This document shows, one piece after another, positions 1 to 8,459 of a stretch of 64,000 nt of DNA (positions are counted from its first letter, which is position 1; each line of letters begins with the position of its first letter). The notes beneath the pieces are model-generated. The model had not been told where the DNA came from. It made no database searches and was given only the letters and a program-made list of their open reading frames with translations. The stretch lies in contig CBDFGN010000006.1 of the NCBI GenBank assembly GCA_965247065.1, positions 496,001 through 560,000 on the forward strand, read 5' to 3'. Both the position numbers and the translations under genes were made by a program. The DNA is from CBDFGN01 sp965247065 (lineage in GTDB: Bacteria; Bacteroidota; Bacteroidia; Cytophagales; Cyclobacteriaceae).

Positions 1-717
1 ACTCTTCCACTTGTAGGAGTCCACATTTTGGCCAAGAAGAGTCACCTCCCGATAGCCATTGGTAAATAGGTCGCCAGCTTCAGATAATATTGATTCGGGA
101 TCGCGACTTCTCTCTCGCCCCCTGGTGAAAGGAACGACGCAAAAGGAGCACATGTTGTCGCACCCTCTCATGATGGAAATAAAAGCTGTGACCCCGTTAG
201 TATTTAGCCGTACCGGGCTAATGTCCGCATAAGTTTCCTCTCGTGATAAAAAGGTGTTGACCGCTTTGGTGCCATCCTCGACTGTTGCTACCAGGTTTGG
301 CAGATCTCGATAGGCATCCGGTCCGGCCACCAGATCCACTATCTTCTCCTGGTCAAGAAGCTTTTCCTTTAGCCTTTCAGCCATACAACCCAACACCCCG
401 ATCATGACCTCCGGTCTTTCGTTCTTGACCAGAGCGAATTGATCGAGTCTTTTTCGAACTGTAAGCTCTGCTTTTTCCCTGATAGAGCAAGTATTTAAAA
501 AGATGACATCTGCCTGTTCAAAGTCTGAGGTCGTATCGAAGCCTGAGGAATTCATTATGGAGGTCACAATTTCGCTATCCGAGAAGTTCATTTGGCAGCC
601 ATAGCTCTCGATGTAAAGCTTCTTCCTTTTGCCTGTATCCAATTCTTGGGAACTTTTAACAAATTGGCAGCTTTGGCCTTGGTTTACCACGTCGATATCG
701 CCAATGATATTATCCAT
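1..717 (-). CDS. miaB: MiaB, tRNA-2-methylthio-N6-dimethylallyladenosine synthase (3'-partial)
   Basis: Radical-SAM/4Fe-4S methylthiotransferase that adds the 2-methylthio group to i6A37 in tRNAs reading UNN codons. Visible: the UPF0004 opening YIESYGCQMNFSDSEIV (about residues 35-51), the second cluster cysteine in FLNTCSIREKAE, the third in GVLGCMAE, and the radical-SAM CxxxCxxC as RGCDNMCSFCVVPFTRGRE, followed by LGQNVDSYKW. The TRAM end lies beyond the window edge, so only 239 codons are present. I chose the ATG at 717 because it opens the frame about 34 residues before YIESYGC; a TATATTTG -7 element lies just upstream. Identification is very safe. Confidence 0.95.
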   Translation of the reverse strand, partial: MDNIIGDIDVVNQGQSCQFVKSSQELDTGKRKKLYIESYGCQMNFSDSEIVTSIMNSSGFDTTSDFEQADVIFLNTCSIREKAELTVRKRLDQFALVKNERPEVMIGVLGCMAERLKEKLLDQEKIVDLVAGPDAYRDLPNLVATVEDGTKAVNTFLSREETYADISPVRLNTNGVTAFISIMRGCDNMCSFCVVPFTRGRERSRDPESILSEAGDLFTNGYREVTLLGQNVDSYKWKS

Positions 718-739
718 TCAATCGATCTGATTAAGAGCG

Positions 740-747
740 CAAATATA
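740..747 (-). promoter_or_regulatory. Putative -7 element (TATATTTG) upstream of miaB
   Basis: Read on the minus strand this is TATATTTG, matching the Bacteroidota -7 consensus TAnnTTTG. It would place the transcript start about 18 nt before the miaB ATG. No good -33 TTG is seen at 19-21 nt spacing, so the call rests on the -7 box and position. Confidence 0.4.
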
Positions 748-787
748 CATAATTATGACAAAATGGCAGGTCTTTCATTACTTCTGA

Positions 788-2080
788 TCATCTTTTGCCT
801 GGCCACTTTTGGCCAAGGGCTTCGAAAATAGGCCTTGCTTTAAGCAAGCACTCTTGATATTCCTTTTCCGGATCCGAATCGTATGTAATGGCACTTCCTA
901 CCTGAAAGGAAAGTATTTGCGCCCGGTGATGATAAATAATGCTTCTGATAACGACTGCAAAATCAAAGTCGCCAGAGGGAGCAATGTATCCGGCGGTACC
1001 GGAGAAAATGCCTCTTTTGCTGTTTTCGTACTGTTCGATGAGCTCCATTGCTTTGATTTTGGGTGCGCCTGTCATACTGCCCATAGGGAACGCATACTTA
1101 ATAGCATCGGTAAAATGCTGATCGGGCCGCATTTGAGAGGTCACTGTGGAAATCATTTGGTGAACATATTTGAATGAGTAAATCCCGAAAAGTTCATTAA
1201 CTTCAACAGTTCCGGCGGTTGAGCTTCGGGCTAGGTCATTTCGGACCAGGTCTACGATCATCATATTCTCGGCTCTTTCTTTTTCGTCCTGGGCCAACCG
1301 GTTCCGGAACAGTAGATCCTCATCGAAATCAAGCCCCCGGTGAACGGTTCCTTTTATTGGCTGGGAGATCAACTGAGGGCCAATTTTCCTTAAGAACCTT
1401 TCGGGAGAGGCTGAAAGCACATATAGATCCTTGAAGCGATGAAAGCTGGAGAACGGCATTGGTGAAATTCTATTAAGATTCCTGTAAACTGCGAGTGGCT
1501 CAATTGATGCTCCTGGTGCTTTGAATTCGAAACACAGATTCACTTCATATAAATCACCCTCTATTATATGCTGTCGCAATCTTTGCACCCGGTTTAGATA
1601 ATCTCGAACCAACATCCCGGATTCCATATTGGTAATCGATGGGGCCTTGGGTCCCGGAATCCTGGAAGACTTAATCTGCCAGAAGATTTGCTCAGGATCA
1701 TCAATTGAATGGACCTCCACCTCGTGTTCTCTCCAGAATATCAAATGATCAGGCTGATAAAAGACTGATTCCGGAGCCTCGATGTAGTCCGGGTTAATAC
1801 TTTGGAGGTTTTCCAACTGGTTTTTGATGTCGTAGCCCAGAAAGCCCAGAAACCAGTCTGGATCCTTCAAGTGCCAGTCCCGAAGCTCTTGAAAAACATT
1901 TCCATCACTACGCAAAACCCTTCCTCCGCCTATGCCGATAAAATGTAGGAAAGGCTCAAAGGGGTAGGCGATTCGGTTTGGATTGAAATAACTAAAGTAT
2001 TCAAATTCCTGGGCCCACTGCAGCGCTTTTGGGATGAGGTCTTCCTCTTGGGTAGGGAATATGGCCTTATTTCTGTCCAA
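788..2080 (-). CDS. pabB: PabB, aminodeoxychorismate synthase component I
   Basis: Chorismate-utilising enzyme making 4-amino-4-deoxychorismate for p-aminobenzoate/folate, with glutamine-derived ammonia from a PabA partner not seen here. The C-terminal chorismate-binding domain is clear: PIKGT (the PabB-type Lys version of the PIAGT motif), DEKERAENMMIVDLVRND, then GSMTGAPKIKAMELI and GIFSGTAGY. 430 aa fits the family. The start appears to be TTG at 2080: an in-frame TAG (the stop of the upstream gene) lies four codons before it, and no ATG occurs in the first 140 codons. Likely co-transcribed with the YceI lipoprotein gene 11 bp upstream. Confidence 0.92.
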   Translation of the reverse strand: MDRNKAIFPTQEEDLIPKALQWAQEFEYFSYFNPNRIAYPFEPFLHFIGIGGGRVLRSDGNVFQELRDWHLKDPDWFLGFLGYDIKNQLENLQSINPDYIEAPESVFYQPDHLIFWREHEVEVHSIDDPEQIFWQIKSSRIPGPKAPSITNMESGMLVRDYLNRVQRLRQHIIEGDLYEVNLCFEFKAPGASIEPLAVYRNLNRISPMPFSSFHRFKDLYVLSASPERFLRKIGPQLISQPIKGTVHRGLDFDEDLLFRNRLAQDEKERAENMMIVDLVRNDLARSSTAGTVEVNELFGIYSFKYVHQMISTVTSQMRPDQHFTDAIKYAFPMGSMTGAPKIKAMELIEQYENSKRGIFSGTAGYIAPSGDFDFAVVIRSIIYHHRAQILSFQVGSAITYDSDPEKEYQECLLKARPIFEALGQKWPGKR

Positions 2081-2091
2081 AAACCCCGGGA

Positions 2092-2784
2092 CTATCTACT
2101 CCCCTCCAGGACAAATCCGACGTGAACAACATTATGAATGAGCTTGTCTTTGGTACGACTCTCGATAGTGCTTTCATCCCAGTATGAAACTCCCCATTTC
2201 GTGCGATCGATATTGAACTTCGCCTCAGCTTCAAGGTGACCTTCCAGGACTTTTATTTTCACCGGGAACGAGATGCTTAAATTCGTGCCCCTCATCGAAA
2301 AATTTCCAGTTGCCATGTGCGTGGGGTCAGCCAGAATGTACGGGCTTTCAGCACCCGGGCCCTGGCTTTCCTGAGAGTCATAAGGCGTGATATTGGTCAA
2401 TACAAATTTCGAAACCGGGTGGTTTGCCACATCGAAAAAGTCGGATGACATCAGGTGATTAGTTAATTTGGCTTTCTGGGTTTCTTCTAACTCCAGGACC
2501 TGAATATCGTGCATATCCATGGTAAAATTACCCCCTACCGGAACCTCATCCTGGAATATTATTGCCCCGTCACTGATAGCGATGGTGCCGCGATGCTGGC
2601 CCGTTGGCTTTGTTCCAACCCAGAAGATCTTACTGTTGGCAGAATTTATTTTTAGTTCCTTTGCCCTAGCGGTCTGGGGAGGGACATCCCGTGGGGGAGC
2701 GGTTTTTACCAGGAAGCTGTCCGGATGTTGGGCGCAACTGACCCCAACAAGACTTAAAACAATAATGCTCAAAGAAGGCTTCAA
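2092..2784 (-). CDS. YceI-family lipoprotein
   Basis: Exported lipid/isoprenoid-binding type beta-barrel of the YceI family. The N-terminus is a lipoprotein signal (LSLVGVSCAQ, Cys about residue 17). The domain spans about 45-228 with the usual landmarks: KINSANSKIFWVGTKPTGQ near the start, GGNFTMDMHDIQV, a central LMSSDFFDVANHPVSKF (family pattern L.s.dFFdv..yP...F), and AKFNIDRTKWGVSY near the end. The start codon is TTG, preceded by AAAAGGA. Directly upstream of pabB on the same strand. YceI proteins are often stress- or quinone-linked, but the ligand cannot be told from sequence. Confidence 0.85.
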   Translation of the reverse strand: MKPSLSIIVLSLVGVSCAQHPDSFLVKTAPPRDVPPQTARAKELKINSANSKIFWVGTKPTGQHRGTIAISDGAIIFQDEVPVGGNFTMDMHDIQVLELEETQKAKLTNHLMSSDFFDVANHPVSKFVLTNITPYDSQESQGPGAESPYILADPTHMATGNFSMRGTNLSISFPVKIKVLEGHLEAEAKFNIDRTKWGVSYWDESTIESRTKDKLIHNVVHVGFVLEGSR

Positions 2785-2906
2785 TTCCTTTTCACAGTTG
2801 TTGGCAGTGGTTAAATTACTAAAATTTGCAGTTAATTAATTTATCGTCTAGAGCTTACGAACTCTAAATATGTCTGAATTGAGTAGGCTCCAGTAATGTT
2901 GACCCA

Positions 2907-3092
2907 GTGAAGAGATCAAAAGCAGTGTTTATTGGCGTCGTATTGGCATTCTTGATAGGCCTTGGCTTTATTGCCTTAGATTTTGCAATGAAAACTTCGT
3001 TCCCATCTGCTTCACCTAGCGACCGAAATAAAGAAACGCTCGATTCATTGGTAACGGACACCGTACAGGCAGGGGACAGACCTGACCGATAA
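2907..3092 (+). CDS. Small single-pass membrane protein
   Basis: A 61-residue frame opening with GTG. It has a positively charged N-terminus (KRSK), one hydrophobic segment of about 20 residues (VFIGVVLAFLIGLGFIALDF) and a short polar, acidic/serine-rich tail. The layout is that of a real small membrane-anchored protein rather than a chance frame. No family recognised, and no operon partner: the next gene on this strand starts 115 bp later. Moderate confidence because short and GTG-initiated. Confidence 0.45.
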   Translation: MKRSKAVFIGVVLAFLIGLGFIALDFAMKTSFPSASPSDRNKETLDSLVTDTVQAGDRPDR

Positions 3093-3208
3093 CTAACTGG
3101 ATAATGCATATGATTTTACTGAATGAAACCTTATGGCGCAAATAATTGTACAAACTTTAAGATATCTTAGAATCGAGCTTTTCAGAATTCAATAAATCCC
3201 AAAAGAGT

Positions 3209-3539
3209 ATGAGGCTGCAGATAGTGGCGTTTTTTTTTGCTTTGTTCATGTACATATGAATTAGAGGTGGTACCAGGCAATCCTTTACAATGCTCTGAAA
3301 TCACCTATTCCCAGGATGTAAAGCCAATTATGGAGACCAGATGTGCTATTCCAGCCTGCCATGTACCGGGTACCGGATTACCCAATTATCTGGTGTTCTC
3401 CGTTGTCCAGGACCTTGCCCCGAAAATTAAACTAAGAACAGGTGAGATCCGTGATATGCCTGCGGACGGCAGCACTCTTTCTGAAGAAGATATTAATTTG
3501 ATAGCCTGCTGGGTAGATTCTGGAGCTCTCGATAATTAA
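3209..3539 (+). CDS. Cytochrome-c-like lipoprotein with a frame break in a T9 run
   Basis: The mature part reads CSCTYELEV, then ITYSQDVKPIMETRCAIPACH, then a tail with MPADGSTLSEEDINLIACWVDSGA: the c-type-cytochrome-like lipoprotein common beside YceI/DUF5777 in Bacteroidota. Its heme-like motif is CxxxxCH rather than CxxCH. The ATG at 3209 opens MRLQIVAFFF, but a run of nine T (3230-3238) puts this start out of frame with the body. With eight T the two join as MRLQIVAFFLLCSC, a textbook lipoprotein signal. As written, only a TTG at 3237 could start the body and the signal peptide is lost. Either a homopolymer error or a slippage switch. First gene of a three-gene cluster. Confidence 0.7.
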
Positions 3540-3549
3540 TCGAATAATT

Positions 3550-4089
3550 ATGAAATTGTTGGTAATTGTTTTCGTCAGTATGACCGGGTTCTTTCCTGCT
3601 TTAGGTCAAAAATACATAACCGAGTCTGGTCATATATCCTTTTTTTCATCCGCCCCGATAGAAGATATTGAGGCAATAAACAACAAAGTGGTGAGCATCT
3701 TTGATTCGGAGACCGGGAATTTGGTGTTCTCTGTACCCATAAAGGAATTTGAGTTCGACAAATCACTGATGAAGGAGCATTTCAATGAAAAATATTTGGA
3801 AACCGAGCAGTACCCTAAATCGACTTTCAATGGTAGGGTGCAGAACTATACTCGCAAGAACGGGCTCCAGGATGTGGTTGCCAAAGGAGATCTGGTCATT
3901 CACGGGGTCAAACATATGATTGAAGTCCCCGGAACTATTGAGTGGGACGATACCAACGTTAAAATCAAAGCAATGTTTCCGATTGCGGTAGCGGATTATG
4001 AGGTTGAAATTCCCTCTCTTCTATTCTCGAACATCGCCGAAGTTGTGGAAGTTACGATTGATCTAAAATACAAGCCTTATGAAAAGTAG
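3550..4089 (+). CDS. YceI-family periplasmic protein
   Basis: 179 aa with a cleavable signal (MKLLVIVFVSMTGFFPALGQ) and one YceI domain: YITESGHISFFSSAPIEDIEA, then LVFSVPIKEFEFDKSLMKEHF, LETEQYPKSTFNG, and a C-terminal VEVTIDLKYKPYEK. It lacks the lipobox of the other YceI protein in this window. It starts 10 bp after the cytochrome-like gene and its last 11 bases overlap the start of the DUF5777 gene, so the three form one operon. The set cytochrome-like lipoprotein/YceI/DUF5777 recurs in Bacteroidota; a shared envelope electron- or lipid-transfer role is likely but not established. Confidence 0.88.
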   Translation: MKLLVIVFVSMTGFFPALGQKYITESGHISFFSSAPIEDIEAINNKVVSIFDSETGNLVFSVPIKEFEFDKSLMKEHFNEKYLETEQYPKSTFNGRVQNYTRKNGLQDVVAKGDLVIHGVKHMIEVPGTIEWDDTNVKIKAMFPIAVADYEVEIPSLLFSNIAEVVEVTIDLKYKPYEK

Positions 4090-4969
4090 AATTGCCATTC
4101 TCATACTGACCTTATCGGTCTTGGTTTTAACGGTCAGAGCACAGGACGACCTCATGGATTTGCTTGATGAGGAGGTGGCAAGTGATGAAAGTGCAGACTA
4201 TACAATTGCTACTTTCAAGGCGACCAGAGTGATCAACGGTCATTCAATCGAGACCAGGGACAAGGGTATTTTGGTCTTTCTTATCTCTCACAGGTTTGGT
4301 ATTGTCGATGGCGGAATTCGGGATCTATTTGGTTTGGATGAATCTAACATCCGGTTCGCGCTTGAGTACGGATTATCGGACAATTTAGATTTGGGTTTCG
4401 GGCGCAGCTCCTTTCAAAAAACCTACTATGGGTTTGTAAAGTATCGCTTCCTAAGGCAGAGCAGCGGGTCAAGAAACGTACCATTCAGCATGGTGTTTTT
4501 TGCCAGCATTGCAGTGAACACCTCAGAAAGCACCACCTTCCCGTTTGAGACAGTGGATTTTGCAACCCGATCGGCATACGCTTATCAAGTTTTGATTGCC
4601 AGAAAATTTTCAAAGAAATTTTCCTTACAACTGACCCCGTCGATGATCCATCGCAATAAAGTTGCCGCCACCCAGGATAATGACATTTGGGCTTTGGGTG
4701 TGGGTGGTAGGTATATGATTACCAGGAGCACTTCCATCAACGCCGAGTACTTCCCGCAGTTCAACCGCCAGGATGGCTTCTATGACGCTTTTGCTGTAGG
4801 GGTTGATATTGAGACTGGTGGCCACGTCTTTCAGATTCACCTGACCAATGCCCGGGCCATGATCGAAAAAGGCTTCATAGCCGAAACGATTGACGACTTT
4901 TGGGATGGGAAATTCCGATTGGGTTTTAACATCTCCAGGGCGTTCGACTTAAATCCAACCCGCAAGTGA
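4079..4969 (+). CDS. DUF5777-family outer-membrane beta-barrel protein
   Basis: 296 aa with a signal peptide (LTLSVLVLTVRAQDD), a short acidic linker (DLMDLLDEEVASDES) and then the family signature: FKATRVINGHSIET, GILVFLISHRFG, and a run of alternating hydrophobic strands (GLSDNLDLGFGRSSFQKTYYGFVKYRF). Conserved in Bacteroidota as a transporter-like barrel; function unknown. It overlaps the YceI gene by 11 bp, indicating translational coupling. The nearest downstream gene is convergent, 169 bp away. Confidence 0.82.
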   Translation: MKSRIAILILTLSVLVLTVRAQDDLMDLLDEEVASDESADYTIATFKATRVINGHSIETRDKGILVFLISHRFGIVDGGIRDLFGLDESNIRFALEYGLSDNLDLGFGRSSFQKTYYGFVKYRFLRQSSGSRNVPFSMVFFASIAVNTSESTTFPFETVDFATRSAYAYQVLIARKFSKKFSLQLTPSMIHRNKVAATQDNDIWALGVGGRYMITRSTSINAEYFPQFNRQDGFYDAFAVGVDIETGGHVFQIHLTNARAMIEKGFIAETIDDFWDGKFRLGFNISRAFDLNPTRK

Positions 4970-5138
4970 ATGAATTGATCGTGGTGGCAAAGACTAATTA
5001 GAAACTTGTTCGAACCGAAACGATAAAGGTTACACCTAACCCGATCAATAGCGGCCGGCAGTGCCTGTAAAATACATTCTCGATACAAGCCCTCCCTGCG
5101 TATTGAGTACAGATCAAGGTTATCTTCTTGGGTGGATG

Positions 5139-6122
5139 TCATTTCTTCAAAATAGGCAAGATCTTCTTTTCAGCCTTAGCCATAGCACTTTCCATGGCTC
5201 TGTTCTTGAGTTCCGTAAGTTTCGTTTCTCCGGTTAATTGCTCGGTGGTCCACTCCTTGACAAATTGCCCTCCCCTGATATCTCTGGTAAATAATTTGCG
5301 CATCATGGAGCGATTTGCATCGTTGAGCATAAGCGGCGCTCGTGAAAGGGTACCATACTGGCTGGTAGTAGAATGGTGGCCCATTTGCTGGTAAAAACCT
5401 TGTTCGCTCATGATTCCGAGAATTTCTGCAGCTTCTCCTGAGGCATACAATTCCATCACCATCAATTCGGGTGGGAATCCATTTTCCACTCCTATTTTGA
5501 AGCATTCTTCAAACCAGCTTACCAATCCGGGCCAGACAATCTGCTCATCAAAAAGATCCAGTTCAGCTTCCTCCCGGAAGGATGAATCGATGACCCCACC
5601 CCGGGTGGTACCAATCCCTTTAGAAATTGCCATCATTCTCTCCCAGGCCTGCCCGGAGACATCTTGATGCACAGCAACCAGGGCCATAGCTCCTTTTCCC
5701 GCTTCAAAAAGTTTCCGGACGTGAAATCCAGTCATTCGCGGTGCAACCATGACGATATCAACATCAGCAGGAGGTTTAATCAAGTCGTAACCAAGGTTGT
5801 ATCCACTGGCCCAAACCAGAACATTCCCGGCAGCGATGCCCGGAGCAATATGTTCATCCCAGATTGACGGCTGGGATTCGTCCGTTGTGAGGATGAACAG
5901 GAAATCCCCAAGGCTTGCCGCTTCTTTAATGGGAAATGTCTTAAACCCATCGTCCCTGGCTTGTTGAAGATATGAATCATCCCGGTTTCCAACGATAACC
6001 GATACTCCACTGTCCCTCAAATTGAGACCCTGCGCTCGTCCTTGATTGCCGTAACCCAGAATAGCAGCGGTCTTATCTTGCATTGGAGCCAGTGAGCTAT
6101 CTTTTTCAGTGTAGATTTTCAT
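5139..6122 (-). CDS. Divergent ketol-acid reductoisomerase-like protein (IlvC family)
   Basis: Shaped like a class I KARI (327 aa): Rossmann opening AAILGYGNQGRAQGLNLRDSG, NADP-site region VIVGNRDDS, MVAPRMTGFHVR where IlvC has APKGPGH.VR, GTTRGGVIDSSFREEAELDLFDEQ with both metal-binding acids of DLFGEQ, and a Ser/Thr-rich HHSTTSQYG matching the SISNTAEYG loop. Two usual active-site features look changed: the conserved His of HGFNIH is Ser (SGYNLG), and the E-x3-E pair of FECLHE is not reproduced (MELYASGE). No other ilv genes adjoin. It may be a true KARI of a divergent branch or a paralogue with another substrate. ATG start at 6122 is clear. Confidence 0.75.
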   Translation of the reverse strand: MKIYTEKDSSLAPMQDKTAAILGYGNQGRAQGLNLRDSGVSVIVGNRDDSYLQQARDDGFKTFPIKEAASLGDFLFILTTDESQPSIWDEHIAPGIAAGNVLVWASGYNLGYDLIKPPADVDIVMVAPRMTGFHVRKLFEAGKGAMALVAVHQDVSGQAWERMMAISKGIGTTRGGVIDSSFREEAELDLFDEQIVWPGLVSWFEECFKIGVENGFPPELMVMELYASGEAAEILGIMSEQGFYQQMGHHSTTSQYGTLSRAPLMLNDANRSMMRKLFTRDIRGGQFVKEWTTEQLTGETKLTELKNRAMESAMAKAEKKILPILKK

Positions 6123-6363
6123 GAACGGTTGTTACTAAAGACTCTTGATTTAGCATTGAACAAATTTTCTCACATTACCTTCCGATTTCCACTCGTAGCT
6201 CTTTTAGAAAGAGGTCATACCGGTAGCCGACAACGCAGTGAACCCGCGTTGGTTCCAACTTCGGTCTCCCGGGCGACCGATCGCTGAGCAGGCGTGATGG
6301 CAGCTATCTGGTCGGGTAGGTTGACCAGGGGGGTTACTAATAGGATCATAATTACCCTTTTAC

Positions 6364-7368
6364 CTATTCCTTGGTGAAAACAGTTTCTCCAACCTCGTTC
6401 TCTACGGCTTCAAGGCTGTTCAAATAGAGCCACAGTGCCTCCAGGTCTTCGTCTGCTATTCGGGAAAAGGGTCCCCAATGCATTGGGGAGGTAGGGACCA
6501 GTCTTCCTTGACGGAATCTTGTAATCCAGCTTTCAACGGTTTTGAACTTGGACAGAGCACTCTTGGGGTGTGGAGTGATGTTTGGCGAGCGGGTCCAAAC
6601 ATTGGCATCAACCCCAAGCTTCTCATTAAATTCGGGCGTAGGTTCCATTTCCATTCCTCCTGAAAATTCCGGACCGGTTGCCTCAAACGTGAACGGATCC
6701 CGGAGGGTATGGCACCCCACACAATTGGAAACGGCCTGGGCAAGATATTCTCCTCGCTCCACAGTGGGTGCGACAGGGGGTGCTTCTGGCCACGGTTCAG
6801 GTTCAAATACCGGAGTGAATATCGGGGACAGGACTCTGAATACCTTGCCCAGAAAACTGTACTGCGGACTAGGGATTTGGTTTCTAATTGGCTGAACGGA
6901 ACGTAGATAGGACACTATGGCCACCAAGTCCTGGTCGGCCATGTCTGTAAATCGCATCATTGGAGTCATTGACGCAGTACCATCCGGCTTTACCGAATGA
7001 CGTAACATCCTGAGAATCTCTCCATCTTCATATCGTCCGATCCCAGTTTCCGGGTCCGGAGTGAGGTTTGGGATTGGTACCGTGCCCAAAGGACCAAAAG
7101 GAAGGATAAGTCCGCCTTTAAGTGGAACAGTCTCGTCCGTTTCCGCCTGGATGAGTTCGTCAAGAGTGCCGCCATGGCATTCAATGCAATGGGCCGGTCC
7201 GAGGGCCAGGTATCGTCCATGGGCAATGACTGCTGTATCCGTACTGCTCCCCAGGTCTGGGTAAGCAAGATCGTATTTCTTGTCCCAGTTTAACTGCACA
7301 TACAATACAAATCCGCCCAAAAACAGGACGACTAAGGCTAACAAGCTCAGGATCACTTTCTTTATCAT
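6364..7368 (-). CDS. Membrane-anchored diheme c-type cytochrome
   Basis: 334 aa with an N-terminal membrane anchor (residues about 4-25, VILSLLALVVLFLGGFVLYV) and two cytochrome c domains, each with CxxCH: CIECHGG (about 62) and CVGCHTL (about 216). Between them lie LPFGPLGTVPIPNLTPDPETGIG, typical of cytochromes that pair with quinoprotein or flavoprotein dehydrogenases, and matching SPNITPHP in the second domain. Probably a periplasm-facing electron carrier. No dehydrogenase partner is adjacent, so the donor is unknown. Monocistronic in appearance. Confidence 0.85.
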   Translation of the reverse strand: MIKKVILSLLALVVLFLGGFVLYVQLNWDKKYDLAYPDLGSSTDTAVIAHGRYLALGPAHCIECHGGTLDELIQAETDETVPLKGGLILPFGPLGTVPIPNLTPDPETGIGRYEDGEILRMLRHSVKPDGTASMTPMMRFTDMADQDLVAIVSYLRSVQPIRNQIPSPQYSFLGKVFRVLSPIFTPVFEPEPWPEAPPVAPTVERGEYLAQAVSNCVGCHTLRDPFTFEATGPEFSGGMEMEPTPEFNEKLGVDANVWTRSPNITPHPKSALSKFKTVESWITRFRQGRLVPTSPMHWGPFSRIADEDLEALWLYLNSLEAVENEVGETVFTKE

Positions 7369-7671
7369 GATTGAAGGTTGATAGGTGTAGGCTGAAAATG
7401 GCTAAGCAAAATACGAAACGGGGTTCCTAGTTCCTAGAAACCTTCAACTAACTTAGCCTGAAACCGAGGCTAAATGCTGATGTCAATATACTCTGGCCAG
7501 GCGGCCTAGGATGTCGCTAAAAAATAGCTTCAGATAATCGGTAAACCCCTTTGGGTACTCATTATTGAAAATCCGGATTTAGTAGTATGTTTGGTAAGAT
7601 GCCAATATGACGGGCTATCGACGCTTAAACACAAAATTTAAATTCAGGCAAAAACAAGGAAAGGAGAAAAT
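7369..7671. other. Gene-poor intergenic stretch
   Basis: About 300 bp between the divergent cytochrome and the small ABM-like gene. I see no coding frame or strong hairpin. The segment near 7457-7490 resembles 8190-8222 (AACCGAGGCT core), an imperfect direct repeat bracketing the small gene. Confidence 0.4.
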
Positions 7672-8028
7672 ATTAAGGCCATAGTTGCAGTTTTTGACAT
7701 CCCCGGAATGACTTCCGACCAATACTGTCAAACACTTCAAGAATTGGAGGCGGCCGGGTTGGGTAACCCCGATGGCCGTATTTATCATGTAGCCGCTCCA
7801 AAAGAAGGGGGCTGGTTTGTTACCGACGTTTGGGAATCTGAAGAACACTTTGGCAAGTTTTCCGATGGACTTATACCTGTTTTACAGGCTGCTGGTGTAA
7901 CCCTCGCGGAACCACAAACACAACATCTTATTAAAAAGGCTCAGTTCAGGCAAACTGAGGCTTTTTTCTTTTGTTTTCTGGAGCTTGACCAATGTCTATA
8001 TGCTCCGAAGGTTGAGCGGAAAAGGTAA
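7672..8028 (+). CDS. Small dimeric alpha/beta-barrel (ABM-like) protein, unusual start
   Basis: The body (IYHVAAPKEGGWFVTDVWES then HFGKFSDGLIPVLQAAGV) matches small antibiotic-biosynthesis-monooxygenase-like proteins of about 90 aa. The first ATG (7708) would cut off the first beta strand. In-frame coding continues upstream as KAIVAVFDIPG, reached from an ATT at 7672, 5 nt after AAGGAG; relatives would have ATG there. So either ATT serves as start or the ATG was lost. The C-terminus also departs from the family: instead of stopping near residue 90 the frame runs through a terminator-like hairpin into unrelated sequence, suggesting a late frameshift. Confidence 0.65.
   Translation: MKAIVAVFDIPGMTSDQYCQTLQELEAAGLGNPDGRIYHVAAPKEGGWFVTDVWESEEHFGKFSDGLIPVLQAAGVTLAEPQTQHLIKKAQFRQTEAFFFCFLELDQCLYAPKVERKR
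7933..7967 (+). terminator. Rho-independent terminator-like hairpin
   Basis: AAAAAGGCTCAGTT pairs with AACTGAGGCTTTTT across a 6-nt loop (one internal mismatch), followed by a T-rich tract. It lies inside the extended 3' end of the ABM-like frame, where relatives would already have stopped. Confidence 0.55.
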
Positions 8029-8207
8029 ACCATGCTCCATCTCCGGATTGTGCCGCTCCAGCACCCATTTCAGGTTTTCGATTTTCCCAAGTGACTGATC
8101 GGAAGAGTTTTCAACTGCTCTTCAATTTCGATTTCCTGGGGAGCGCTTCTGATCTTTTCATCCTCCTTGGCCCAATCAGTCTTGCTTGACCTGGAACCGA
8201 GGCTCAT
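7996..8207 (-). pseudogene. Possible small gene remnant (two frames)
   Basis: On the minus strand an ATG at 8207 opens a charged frame (DWAKEDEKIRSAPQEIEIEE) that stops after about 45 codons. The next frame continues with coding-like text, KIENLKWVLERHNPEMEHG, to a stop at 7996. The break falls at an A4 run in GGGAAAATCG. No family recognised. It may be a decayed gene or chance. Confidence 0.28.
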
Positions 8208-8459
8208 TGCTGATATAATCTAACACCGGATCAAAATGCTAAATCATTGAAAAAAATGGATCGCAGCCAGCCATCGGTAGCACTATTCTTTATTACCTAA
8301 CAAGAAAGGGATTGGGGTACAACTTCAGAAAACTCAAGTTTGTATCTGGGTTCCGTGTGGATAATAAGAAAAGCCTTTGATGAAGGTTTTGTGAAAACGT
8401 TCGATATTATCACCTAAATAAATATGATTCTTATATTTCATTGAGCAATCTATTGAGAA
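8208..8459. other. Intergenic stretch, nothing further recognised
   Basis: About 250 bp upstream of the outer-membrane pair. AT-rich near the 3' end, as expected for a promoter region. TATATTTC at 8432-8439 is one base off the TAnnTTTG -7 box. Confidence 0.3.
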
